A stretch of DNA of 64,000 bases from Porodaedalea pini. Lineage: Eukaryota > Basidiomycota > Agaricomycetes > Hymenochaetales > Hymenochaetaceae. Position 1 is the first letter of the stretch, and the number at the start of each line of letters is the position of its first letter. The notes beneath the pieces were generated by a model. That model saw nothing but the letters and a program-made list of their open reading frames with translations. It ran no database searches and was not told where the DNA came from. The stretch spans positions 62,001-126,000 of the forward strand of contig NBAY01000003.1 in assembly GCA_002794775.1 (NCBI GenBank). Reading direction: 5' to 3'. Shown here piece after piece: positions 13,201 through 23,764 of this stretch. Both the position numbers and the translations under genes were made by a program.

Positions 13201-13890
13201 GCCGCCGGTGCGGACGCCGCGGTCGTCTCAGATCACTGGGCGCACGGCGGCGCGGGCGCAGTCGACCTTGCGCAGGCCGTCGTCACCGCATGCGAGGACG
13301 AGTCGCACTTCCGTTTCCTGTACGACCTCGGAAAGCCAATCACAGAGAAGATCGAGATCATTTCAAAAGAGATTTATGGTGCGGACGGTGTTGAGCTCAG
13401 CGAGCTTGCGCAGAAGCAGGTCGAGACGTATACTAAGCAAGGATATGGCGGACTGCCGAGTAAGCCTTTTCATGATTCGCTTTGTCCGTTGGCGAGCTCG
13501 TTATTAATTAACGAATTCTTCTTTTCGGAAAAATGCTTTAGTCTGCATGGCGAAGACGCAGTACTCCTTCTCACATGACCCGAAGCTCAAAGGTGTTCCG
13601 ACAGGTGAGTTTCCTCTGCGAGAGGAAATGAATATCCGCTTACCAATCTCTTCATACTCAACGAAGGCTTCACGATCCCCATCCGCTCTGTACGTCTCTC
13701 CGCGGGCGCAGGTTTCCTCTACCCTATCCTCGGCGACATGCAGACCATGCCCGGGCTCGGCACGCGTCCAGGTAAAATCAAGACTTTCTTTTTTCCCTTC
13801 CATTTTGCGAGTTACTGACTTTCACATTTGTTAGGCTTCTGGGAGGTTGGCTTAGACCCAGAGACAGGACGCGTCGTCGGTCTCTTCTGA
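10280..13890 (+). CDS. MIS1: Trifunctional C1-tetrahydrofolate synthase
   Basis: Interconverts one-carbon folates with three activities: methylene-THF dehydrogenase, methenyl-THF cyclohydrolase, and ATP-dependent formyl-THF synthetase. Twelve exons: 10280..10416, 10481..10819, 10882..11119, 11185..11296, 11353..11930, 11986..12093, 12149..12613, 12671..13089, 13155..13459, 13542..13604, 13667..13771, 13835..13890; 974 residues. The N-terminal dehydrogenase/cyclohydrolase shows [33 protein letters not shown] and [16 protein letters not shown]. The synthetase has the ATP loop [36 protein letters not shown] and [15 protein letters not shown]. Residues 1-28 look like a mitochondrial presequence, and Met29 (nt 10364) would give a cytosolic form matching ADE3. 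The intron after 12613 requires a GC donor. Confidence 0.96.
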
Positions 13891-14375
13891 TCTCAGCTTT
13901 CTTGTGAAAAAAAAAAATGGATATACTATACTGATCATACGTTTCTTGGATTCCACCCTGATTTCTGACTCCCGCATATCGCATTTCGCGTCTATAATCT
14001 TGCACCGCCTGCTGTTCTCAACAACACCTCCCAGCCACGCTTCAACAGTCCCCATAGACCCCACAACCCACGTTTACATCGCCCCCCTTCTAAAACGCCC
14101 TAGATTATTACGGTCTAGATGTCTAGACGGGCTTTTTGTCACTGCAATCCTACTTGCAGCTCCCTCTCCCCCGCTTTTTTGCTTGCTTTTCACATCGTTC
14201 AACCGGCGCATTGATCTTTCGGTGTAACTTATACGCAGTCTCGTTCTTCTAACACGTGCTTTTAGCTAGATTGAAAAGAAACAGATAAGCTAAGGAGAAT
14301 GGAAATGTACTTCAATTCATGCGATTGCATCTCCACATATATACATGCATATATCTCAAAAGATTGATGTGAGAA
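13891..14375. other. 3' intergenic region between convergent genes
   Basis: About 485 bases between the ends of the C1-THF synthase and PNGase A-like genes. It is AT-richer than its surroundings and has a poly-A run just after the stop (13903-13917). A GTCTAGATGTCTAGAC inverted repeat lies near 14113-14128. I see no gene in it. Confidence 0.5.
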
Positions 14376-16856
14376 TCACTTACCACCCCCCTGGCTCGAC
14401 TGCAGCCTCCGTCCCGGGAACCTCACAGTCTCCCCAACAAACGCGTGCTGAGCACCCCCATCCTCGTTTGCAGCAGCGGGCGCGGGCGCAGGCGCAAGTG
14501 TCCCGCCCTGGTGGTCAGCGGTGATCGCATTGCGCACGGCGCTCACCTCGCGGTCGAACGTATTTCCGGCGGTGTCGGTGTACGTGAGCGTGTTCGTCGA
14601 GGTGCCGTTGCCCGTGTTTCCGGAGCTCGAGACGTTGAAGAAGCCTGTGGCGAGCTGGTGCTCCGCGATGGTCGATCCGAGGAGGAAGGGCGCGGGCAGG
14701 ACGGTGCGGTCGTACGAATGGTCGAAGATCGCGGTGACTAAGTGCGAGGGATAACGAGTCAGTTGCATAAGGCATGAGGGCGAGGGGTGACGGATATGAA
14801 AAAGAGAGGGGAAGACGTACATTGCGTTCCGCTCGGATTGAGGAGAGTGAGGTTGATGTTGAAGGGGAAGGAGAAGGTGTCCGTCACAGCTGCAACGCCA
14901 TTGTGTGTTGAAGACACCGAACCATTCGAAAGCTGGAACACATTCTGCAATAAAGTTGTAAAGAAAAAACATGAGACCACGTTCCAGAAGGGAGAGAAGG
15001 AGTGGAGGGAAAAAAAAAACACCTGCACAGTCGTATTCTGCAAATAATTCTGCGTATTCGAGAACGCCATCTCCTGCTTCACAACCACACTATTCACCTC
15101 TCCACTCCCGCTCACCACTGTCGCCTCAATATGCACACTATGCGTCGCCGCAACCGTGACATTCACGTCCCCATTCTCCCCGGCGACGCCCGTCGTGCGC
15201 GTCGTCGCGAACGCATCGACGTCGTACAGCGTGATGTTGCCCGTCGTCGGCGCGCCGCTCGCGTCGGTGACGACCTGCACGAGCCCCGAGACGAACCAGT
15301 TCGCATTGATCGCGTGGTCAGATTCGGCGGAGGCGACGTCGAGCGTGATGTTGTGCGGTGCGCCGTCAGCGAGGAGCGGCGCGAAGGGCGTGAGATCGAG
15401 GAAATAGGTCGGCAGGTCGAGTGCACCATACGACGTGATTGGTCTAACGGATTCACACATTATCAGTAAGAAACATCTCTTTTTTTAAAATAAATAAAAA
15501 TAAAAATAAAAAAGACAACAAGAGCCAGAGAGAAAAGAGGAGAGCTGACCTCCACGCGGTCGGGACGATACCTCCTGTAAAAATAACCGCATACGGGAAC
15601 GCGACGCCTGCGACCATACCATCGATAAGGAGGCGCACCTCTCTGAAGGGGCCGTCGCCAAAGGTCGTCCCGGAGGGGAGGTCGCCCAGGAATTCGTTCG
15701 CAGTGTTGAAGTACCAGAACTCCTCGTTGCCGTTGCCCGACGCGAAGAGTTCCGCATACACCTCGATCGTGTTCTTCGGGAATGTCACGTTCAGCTGAAC
15801 GGAATAGATATTTATTTATTCAGCAAGGGAGCAAGTAGGAGGGAATAGTAGATGGTCTCACGGAGATCGCAGGCGGGACGGACGGCGCGTTGTCGTCCGG
15901 ACTGGACCCCGTCTGTGCAGAGATGGGCAGAATGAGGTCCGCCTTCCTCGCAGCAGGATGACTAGCGGAGGACGCGAAGAACGTCGCCGACACAGTCGCT
16001 GCAAGCGACAATCAGACTTCTCTGTTCCTATTGTGGGCATAAATACGAAATACGCACTGGCATATTGTCCATCTAACCCCGTCTCGAGCAAGTTATCGAG
16101 CTCTAAGATGAACTCGCCGGGCGAGGAGAAGAGCGGGATGTAGCGCGTGACGTCCTTGAGATACGTCCATATAATCCCGTCGCCGCTCGTCGGCTCCGGC
16201 GTCGAGGTCCGCCAGACTATTCAAACGATAGTAAACAACCTACAGCTCCTCGGGTCCGATATGAATCCCGCAACTCACTCTCGGTGTCCTGGAAGGTAAA
16301 GACGCCGAGACGGTCGAATTGGGTCTATGGATTCAAATAATGAGGCGAAGTCAATGTTAAATTCGAGTTCTTTCTGCAAGACGCGTACCCCGTTCGAAGT
16401 GACCGTAAGATTGAGGCTGATGCCTGCCCACGAACCTACGTCGCCGCAATCCGTCGGAGGTCTACCAAACCCAACCCGCAGTACATTATGTTAGATATCA
16501 AAACTGAGCATTCGAAAAGAGACGCGTAAGTCGTACGTAAAGTTCGCTATTGCCGGGCTTTCAGCGACAGACATCAGCTCTCCTAGCATTCATCCAAGAT
16601 ATGGTAAACACAACACACACCTCCCGAACGAGTTACCAAAAGTGTGTCTACCATTGGTACAAACATGAGCTGTTTGAATAATTGGAAGGATGAGAGAGAG
16701 AAAAAATACGTACTCAATGAGCACCTGCGTGCACTGCTGCGCGTCCGCTGGGAGAGGAGGCGGCTGCGCGACCTGGAAGTCAACTAGAACAGCGGCGCGC
16801 ACTTGCACCAAGACGCCTGCGACGCCCAGACTCGAGAGCACAGACCGAAAACGCAT
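14376..16856 (-). CDS. Secreted PNGase A-like peptide:N-glycanase/amidase
   Basis: Member of the peptide-N4-(N-acetyl-beta-glucosaminyl)asparagine amidase A family, which removes N-glycans from glycopeptides; in fungi it is secreted or vacuolar. Eleven exons on the minus strand: 16856..16714, 16647..16621, 16557..16537, 16461..16389, 16324..16279, 16216..16058, 15998..15862, 15794..15550, 15443..15023, 14944..14821, 14737..14376; every phase closes, 585 residues. A signal peptide is followed by QPPPLPADAQQCTQVLIEHTFG. Then come PPTDCGDVGSWAGISLNLTV, a GTTFGDGPFREVRLLIDG block, GGIVPTAWRPITSYGALDLP, and several N-glycosylation sequons, all typical of the family. Exons 2 and 3 are only 27 and 21 bases. 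Translation ends in a Gly-rich tail; GTAAGT just before the stop could be a further donor. Confidence 0.93.
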
Positions 16857-17720
16857 GATGCCAGATCTAGACGTGCTTCAATTGACTGGGAGCTTTCTGG
16901 CAGACAGCAGATCGAGAGGCCAGAGACCGAAGAATCACTGGCAAGCAACGGAGAGACGAGCAGGGCCCAGCGTCCACGGTCCACGGCCAGTGAGAACGCC
17001 CTGCGGTATAAATACGGGCGCCAGCATGGACAGAGCTTCTTCGTTCGTGGGCTGTGAGCATGGCTTCTGTGGTTCTGTTGGCTATCAATATTCGAAAGAA
17101 GGCGACGCGTGGAACAAGGTAGCAAAGCAGCACGCGGTCTCATCATCGCGGTCACGCCAGATGGACGTTGAGCTCGCAGCTCGTTGGTTCGCGTATAGAT
17201 ACGTATATACGTGTTTTCTGATTCAAACGACAGAGATGTGGTAAGTACAGGAGAGCGATGCACGTCTTTCTGTCTCTCGGACACGCGTGCTAAAAGCGGC
17301 TAAGTTGTTACCGAGCGCTAGGCCTGAAAAGTATAGCTGCAAGCCTAGCTCTATATATGCACATATAGCTAACAACTCTGGAGACTCAGAATCCAAAAAG
17401 ACAACGAGTATGAGGCACGACTCGGACAGGCTGCGGAGTGCATGCAAATCCTTCGCGTCAGAGCCTTATTTCAAGCACGAGAAGAGAGCATGGCATTCAC
17501 TGGCAAGGTATCCGATGTTGTATGGTACACTGTTTAATATGCTGTGGGTCCTCGGTTTTCGAGACTCGCGAATCCGAATAGATAATAAGCATGAGGCCGA
17601 CAGGATAAGAAAAGGTTGAGTGAGGGGAGAGAAAAGCAAGAAAATGAGGAGGTAACCTGCCCGTACAAAAGCAAAATGAATATGCAAGTCCGAGCCGAAA
17701 GCTCAAACCACGCATCTAGA
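16857..17720. promoter_or_regulatory. Intergenic region upstream of PNGase A-like gene
   Basis: About 860 bases hold the promoter of the PNGase A-like gene (minus strand) and the 3' flank of the Sna-type gene. A TATAAATA element occurs at about 17005-17012 on the plus strand, 150 bases from the minus-strand start. The open frames across this stretch lack splice support and coding character, so I see no gene. Confidence 0.4.
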
Positions 17721-18857
17721 TCAGAACTCATGCTCGAGTTCATCGCGCTGCCTCCCTCCATCCCCAACGGTCGGTATATCCGGCAACGGGTCGTCTCTGC
17801 GTCGGTCACCATACAGCCCGCCCTCCGGATCTTCAGGGAACCCGGTATCATCGAGCGACGCCGCGCTGCCCCGTCGATTGTAATCCGGCACGCTGTCGTC
17901 GCCGACCGTCGAGCGGCCCTTGCTGCGCTTCGACTTGCGCTTCTTCGGCGGCGCAGCATACGCGTCCTCCGTGCGCGCCCAGCGGTCCTTCTTGCCCTTC
18001 TTTTTCTTCTTCCCACCTGCGCCGGCGCCGACGCCGAGCTCGATCCCGTTTGCGCCTGGCGCGGGCAGGCTGTCCTCGAAGTTCGCTGGGTAGTGCCAGC
18101 GCCCGCCCGAGCCGGAGCCGGAGCCCGAATCGAGACTTCCCGCACTCCCCCGTGCGCCCTCGCGCTGCCCATAATACCTCTCGTCCTCCTGGTTCCAGTA
18201 GTGCTGCTCCTCCCTCCGCGCGCGAGCATCAGGTTCTAAAAGCGAGTCCGGATGCGATGACCCGCCGACTTCACCCTCGGCGTACTCCTGCCCCTCGAGC
18301 GCGCTGTGCGGGAGGCGGTCGTTGTATCGTGCCGCCCACTGGCTGCGCTTCTTGTTCGACTCGATCTTCGTGGTATCGACGAGCCCGTAGCGTTGTGCCC
18401 ATTTTGGCGTGCGTCGGTGGTTCTTGTTGTTGCGGACGTTCTATTAGGGGGGAGATGGGTAAGTGACGAGTGATCGGAAGGAAGGAGACGAAAGTAAAAA
18501 GAATGAAGAGTTGATAGGTGGATACGGACCTGAATGTAGAAGTTGTGGAAATGTCCTGTTGACGAGACGGTTAGCTCGTCTGAGGTTAAGATGCACTCGA
18601 CAAGAGAGACGCTCGCTCACCAGGTATATAGCCACAGATCGTGAGCAGGAGGTTCAGCCAGAAGTCACTGCCGATGCCAAAGCGCGCTGCGACGGCTGCA
18701 TCACGATATCACACATTCGGAATCAGTCAGAAGCAAGGACATTAAAGAGCTAAAACTGACCGAGTGGCGGGAAGAGCGTCCCGAGAACGAAGAGGACGAC
18801 CGAGTAGCCGTGATGCCTTTTGGGCGTCAAGTCGATCTTGCCGTTGTTGTAGGACAT
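17721..18857 (-). CDS. Pmp3/Sna-type (UPF0057) membrane protein with long tail
   Basis: Four exons on the minus strand: 18857..18761, 18695..18621, 18555..18530, 18440..17721; 305 residues. The first about 65 residues form the UPF0057 fold, two hydrophobic hairpin segments: YSVVLFVLGTLFPPLAV, then FGIGSDFWLNLLLTICGYIPGHFHNFY. Yeast relatives are Pmp3 and the Sna proteins, small membrane proteins of the plasma membrane, endosome or vacuole. Most family members are 50-140 residues. Here a hydrophilic tail of about 240 residues follows, with a Lys-rich cluster (GKKKKKGKKDRW; PPKKRKSKRSKGR) and a Gly/Ser region, making it closer in layout to Sna2/Sna3 than Pmp3. Function of the tail is unknown. 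Confidence 0.85.
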
Positions 18858-19791
18858 CGTTAGATGCTGAACGGAGCTGCAGGGCCTGTGTGTCGTCGGT
18901 CCTCGCGGGAGACTAAGGAGACGTGGTGGTCGATGGACAGGAACGGATGCGCCCGTTACGCGTCTACATTGAATCGACTCGCGACCAACTTCAAATGATA
19001 GCTTTCACTTCGCGAATCATTCTCATGAATGCTGCGCGCGCAGTAGAGCACCAAACACAACGAATTTAAAGACAAGCGACGACGCCCACGGTGATCATCC
19101 CAATCCAGGAAAGTACAGTTTATTATTTACAAGGAGAGGATATGACGACGCAGGCACCCGCATCCACCCATGCCCTCCCTCCCCTTCATACAAACTACCA
19201 GAACATGCCAGCTATCACGCAGCACCTCCCACACTCATTAGTGTCGCACGACGCAGCGGGCAGCGGACGGAAGCGGGAGAAGCGACGCACAGTCTAGAGC
19301 CAGACCTCTGACGCAGACATACACGTTGCTTTGTACCTGGTTGTATTCGCGATTGAGACGCGCAAGGCGAGGTGGATGTAGACAGGCCAGGATGACGAGA
19401 ATGAATGTCGATATAAAGCTGGCTTGAGAGTCCCTTTCAAAATTACACGTGCTCTGGGAACTCCCTGTTTGTCCCGCCTCTCAAACCCGCCCAACAAGAC
19501 ATCCTGCTCTCACCGACAAGCGCAGAAAAACTAGCAGCAGCAAATAACCAGCAGAGAATATCGTCGCAAAGCAGACAGGCAAATTTGGAAACAAGCTCAA
19601 GGTGAGCGCTCTAACACAAACACGCACGTTACACCCGCGCACTGACCACCTGGTCTGTGCGTGCTTTTACTTCGGCTACTCCCCTACCATCCTTCCTCTC
19701 CATCTTCCGAACCGAAATCAAACAACTCATACGCTCATGTCTGACGAAAATCCGCAATGTCAAAGCAGCGCAGAAAGCCACGTCGAAGGAC
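18858..19791. promoter_or_regulatory. Divergent intergenic region, Sna-type gene / zinc-finger gene
   Basis: About 930 bases between two divergent genes, likely with promoters and a long 5' leader of the zinc-finger gene. The leader contains an upstream ORF, described separately. I see no other convincing coding exon. Confidence 0.4.
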
Positions 19792-19832
19792 ATGGATGGC
19801 TCACTGCAGGAGCACTCCGCGCCCGAGCTTGA
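19737..19832 (+). promoter_or_regulatory. Upstream ORF overlapping the zinc-finger gene start
   Basis: An ATG at 19737 opens a 31-codon frame ([20 protein letters not shown]...) that ends at 19832, 41 bases past the proposed main ATG at 19792 and in a different frame. Ribosomes translating it would bypass the main start, so it could reduce or regulate expression. It is only relevant if transcription starts upstream of 19737, which the sequence does not prove. Confidence 0.4.
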
Positions 19833-21836
19833 CTTCCTCAACCTCTCCCTCGCCCACCACGTACCTTCTGATCACCTAAACGGCACGGACGGGCGCAATG
19901 AACCTGGACCGCCTGTTACGGCCGAAACGAATGATGACGAGGGGAACGACGCGGAGCAGTTCTCTGTCGACGATGCGCTCGGGCGCGAGCTCGCCGCTCT
20001 GCTTAGCCAGGTCGCGAACAATTCGGGAGCTGCTGTTGATGCTGGAGCTCCTCCTAACCTCGATATCGCAGAGCCCTCCGCTCTATCTAACAATCCGACT
20101 TCAAACGCGGACTCGCAGGCGGCACAGGGCCATGGGAACGAGCAGACACATGAACAGTACCTCACTGGGCTCGCCGCAGTCCTGCAGGCCGCACAAGCAA
20201 TGCAGGCGCACGGCGCCGTCAAGAGCGCTCCGGCATTTCACTCGCTCAATGCAGACTCAGCACGGGAGGCTGAGCATCCTGGTGGAGAAGAAGGAGGCGC
20301 TCGAGAAGGAGAAGGAGAAGGAGGCTTAAGCAGCGACTTCTCAGACCTCCTTGCGCATCTCACGGCTCAGCTCGAGCAGGCGGGCGAGCAGCATGTACCT
20401 AACGAAGATCTCAGCAACTCTGCTATAGCGACTGGGAGCGGGAGCGGCGGCGGCGCGACAAACGCCCCAAATTTCTTCACGTCCGCCCCGATTTATCCAA
20501 ACACTTATTACGCTCCCGTTCCTGTACCCGCACCCGCACCCGCGCCTTCATCCGGAGCAGTGCCATACTACAGTGGCGTATTTGCAACTTCTGTGCCGAA
20601 AAGTCCTGAAGCCGGCCCCAGTACGCGGGAGGACAATGGGAAGACTGACGGGAAAGGGAAAGGAAAGAGCAAAGGAAAGAAAGAGGGACGCGAACGTAAG
20701 ACGTTCGTGTGCGAGTACTGCGACAAGTCGTTTGGGAGAAAGAGCGACGTGACGAGGCATGCGCGGATTCACACTGGAGATCGGCCATTTGTTTGCGTGC
20801 ATGCTGGATGCGGGAAGACGTTCATTCAGGTAAATTCTTTGACACCACTCTCACTCTTGTCGTATATAATTAATTTATCTCTTTCATCTCTACATTTTTT
20901 TCTAGCGCTCAGCACTCCATGTCCATCTGCGCGTGCACTCGGGCGAGAAGCCGCACGCCTGCGAATATCCCATGTGCGGGCGCACGTTCAGTGACTCGAG
21001 CAGCCTCGCGCGGCACCGGCGGACGCACACTGGACGGCGACCATACGCGTGCGAGCACGTCGACTGCGCCAAGACCTTTACCCGCCGAACAACCCTGACG
21101 GCGCACATGCGCACGCATGACCCAACCTGGGAGCCTGACCCGAATGTGTTGCGTTACATTATTCTCTATCTTTACTATTTCTGTCTCTGACGCGAAACAT
21201 TTGGTGTATTTGGATCACAGGCGATACAGTTTCAAGTCAAAGAGGCGGAAAACAGATGGCGACGAGGGGGAGGAAGATGGGGAAGGGGAGGGAGATGCGA
21301 CACTCGAAGATTCGGTCCGCACGCTTTCCTCTCTGCTCTCGCACGGCAGTCCGGGCGGAACACTCCCTCACCTAGGTGCAAATGCAGAGCCAGGTGTACC
21401 ACAAGAAGGCACAAACGCGCCCCTCGAAGCGCGCGTCGCGGCGATCAGCGCAGAGATCGCAGCTGCCATCGCACAGGCCCAGATCCAGGCGCAGATGTTC
21501 GACGATGAGGAAGAGGAGGAGGAGGAGGAAAGCGATGAGGAGGAAGAAGGTGAAAGTACTGCGAATGCGCGTGGGATGAATGTGAGCGGGATTCGCACAG
21601 AGCAGCCTCAGCCTCAGAGTCTCCCGCCTTTTCCCGCTCCCACCTCCGTGCCCATGCCCGCGTCCGAGTCTGCTTCCGTCTCTACACCCGCTCCGAATCA
21701 CAAGCCTCCTACGATGACAGGCAGCGCCAGGGACAACGAGGAAGACGATGAAGACGACTTCCCCGTCCCGCTTCGTGAGCGAAGATGTAAACCTACTACC
21801 GCCGCGTCTACCACTGGGAGTAAACGCAAGAGGTGA
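19792..21836 (+). CDS. C2H2 zinc-finger transcription factor, four tandem fingers
   Basis: Exons 19792..20829, 20906..21147, 21221..21836; 631 residues. A Ser/Gly/Pro-rich acidic N-terminal half (activation-like) precedes four adjacent C2H2 fingers at about residues 305-420: [31 protein letters not shown]...[15 protein letters not shown]...HRRTH and [10 protein letters not shown]...HMRTH. They are joined by TGEKP-like linkers (TGDRP, SGEKP, TGRRP), so it should bind DNA in a sequence-specific way. The first intron splits finger 2. A basic SFKSKRRK and a long Glu/Asp run follow the fingers, and the C-terminus ends in TGSKRKR. I cannot name an orthologue. The start is the first in-frame ATG in the exon; longer frames upstream lack an ATG. 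Confidence 0.88.
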
Positions 21837-22155
21837 ACTGTATGCATATTAGCTTCAAATAGTCAAATATAAATAATTCACGCGCTGAATGGCCCGGTCG
21901 GCCCGGAACGCGACAAGGAACTCCGGAGTGCACTTTTTGATCCGCCTTACGTAAACGAGACCTTACACTGATATGAGTTCAGGTTAGAAATCTAGTGCGA
22001 GCACCTGTTTAGCAGCTCTCGCTACCGATTCTCTCCGCATATTTCACTACTGGCTCGCTCGTTCTCCTTTCTTCTCTTCGTCCACCTCCTTTGTCATTTT
22101 CTTACTCTCAAGTTCGAATCGACTTGCTTGACGGAACAGATAACTACTGAACAAA
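21837..22155. promoter_or_regulatory. FBP1 promoter region
   Basis: About 320 bases between the zinc-finger stop and the FBP1 ATG. A pyrimidine-rich tract (22050-22110) precedes the start. I see no ORF, and I did not recognise a carbon-source response element. Confidence 0.4.
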
Positions 22156-23500
22156 ATGGCTGAAGAGGCTCCGAGCACTGATATCATCACCCTCACCCGG
22201 TAAGTACGCTTTAGATGAGACGCATATATGCAGCAGGGAGACTGACTTTGCTTGGTTCTGCGACGAAGGCATATTCTGGGAGATCAATTGCGGCTGGGGC
22301 CTGCAGCGACAGGTGACCTCACGCTCCTCCTCACCGCCATCCAGACGACGTCCAAATTCATCGCGACCAACGTCCGCAAGGCGCGGCTCATCAACCTGTG
22401 AGCTCTTCATTTCTAAGTCATATAGGGCCGACGTCTCATCGATGCTCTACCATATTCTTAGGATCGGGCTTGCGGGCGAGACGAATGTGCAGGGCGAGGA
22501 GCAGAAAAAGCTCGATGTGCTCTCGAATGACATCATGGTCAACGCTCTGCGCGCGTCGCGCAAGACTGCGGTGCTTGTCTCGGAGGAGCTGGACGACGCG
22601 GTCGTGATCGAGGAGCGCATGCGCGGCCGCTACTGCGTCGTGTTCGACCCGCTCGATGGCTCGAGCAATATCGACGCCGGCGTGAATATCGGCACGATCT
22701 TTGGGATCTACAAAGTCGTGCGTCTTTCCTCCCCCTCCCTCTCTCACTCTCTTCCCTGAAGATTGTGTTGTCAATGATGAATGCTGATACGACGAACGCT
22801 AGGTATCGGAAAAGGGCGACGTCTCGGACGTGCTGCGGCCTGGGAAGGAGATGGTTGCGGCTGGGTATACCATGTATGTACTCGCGTTCTCGGGCGTCCT
22901 GGGCGTGTCTGACCTGCTTTTAGGTACGGCTCGTCCTGCAACCTCGTCCTTTCAACCGGCAACGGCGTAAACGGCTACACGCTCGACACCGCTCTCGGCG
23001 AGTTCATTCTCACCCACCCTAATGTACGCATGCGCGCTTCCCCACATGCATGTGATTTTTAAACTACCTAACTGACTGACCAAAAAACACAGATTCAAAT
23101 CCCCGCGCGCGGCAAGATCTACTCGTTCAACGAGGGCAACTCGATGCACTTCCACCCGCCGGTCGTGAACTACCTCAAGTCGATCAAGTACCCGCCGGCG
23201 GGCAAGTCGCCGTACAGCGCGCGGTACATCGGGTCGATGGTCGCGGACGTGCACCGCACGCTGCTGTACGGCGGGATCTTCGGGTACCCGGACGACAAGA
23301 AGAGCAAGAGCGGGAAGCTGCGCCTGCTGTACGAGGCGTTCCCGATGGCGTTTCTCACGGAGCAGGCCGGCGGCGTCGCGACGACCGGACGGGGCCGTAT
23401 CCTTGATATTGTACCCAAAGATATACATGAACGCTGTGCGGTGTTCCTTGGAAGCAAGGACGACGTGAATGACCTGCTCAAGTTCTACGAGGAGAAGTGA
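22156..23500 (+). CDS. FBP1: Fructose-1,6-bisphosphatase
   Basis: Hydrolyses fructose 1,6-bisphosphate to fructose 6-phosphate, the committed step of cytosolic gluconeogenesis. Exons 22156..22199, 22269..22397, 22462..22714, 22803..22873, 22924..23023, 23093..23500; 334 residues, the family's usual length. The metal and substrate site is clear: [23 protein letters not shown], and the signature [20 protein letters not shown]. Also visible are [52 protein letters not shown], and [21 protein letters not shown]. All introns are short, and the last exon encodes 40% of the protein. Confidence 0.98.
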
Positions 23501-23764
23501 GGGAGGAAATTTGGTTTGGAAGTATACGGTGTAACGTCGCCCAATGTGTAGCATGCTTGTAATCCCACTTTTATGTATTAAGCAATCAAGGAACTAGCAC
23601 GCGAAACTCATTTCGTTTAGATGTCAAATTCTCCATGAGCTTAGACACACAAGATAGCAAAACTCATTTGGAAAGAAGCTTATTAACGTCAAATACCTGT
23701 TCCCTTAACAAATCGAGATCGACAGTATGGTCACACTTGGACCCACATATTCTGAATGTTAACA

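Noticed and set aside
16690..17244. 184-codon plus-strand open frame
   Set aside because: It overlaps exon 1 and the promoter of the PNGase A-like gene on the other strand and has no family-like sequence.
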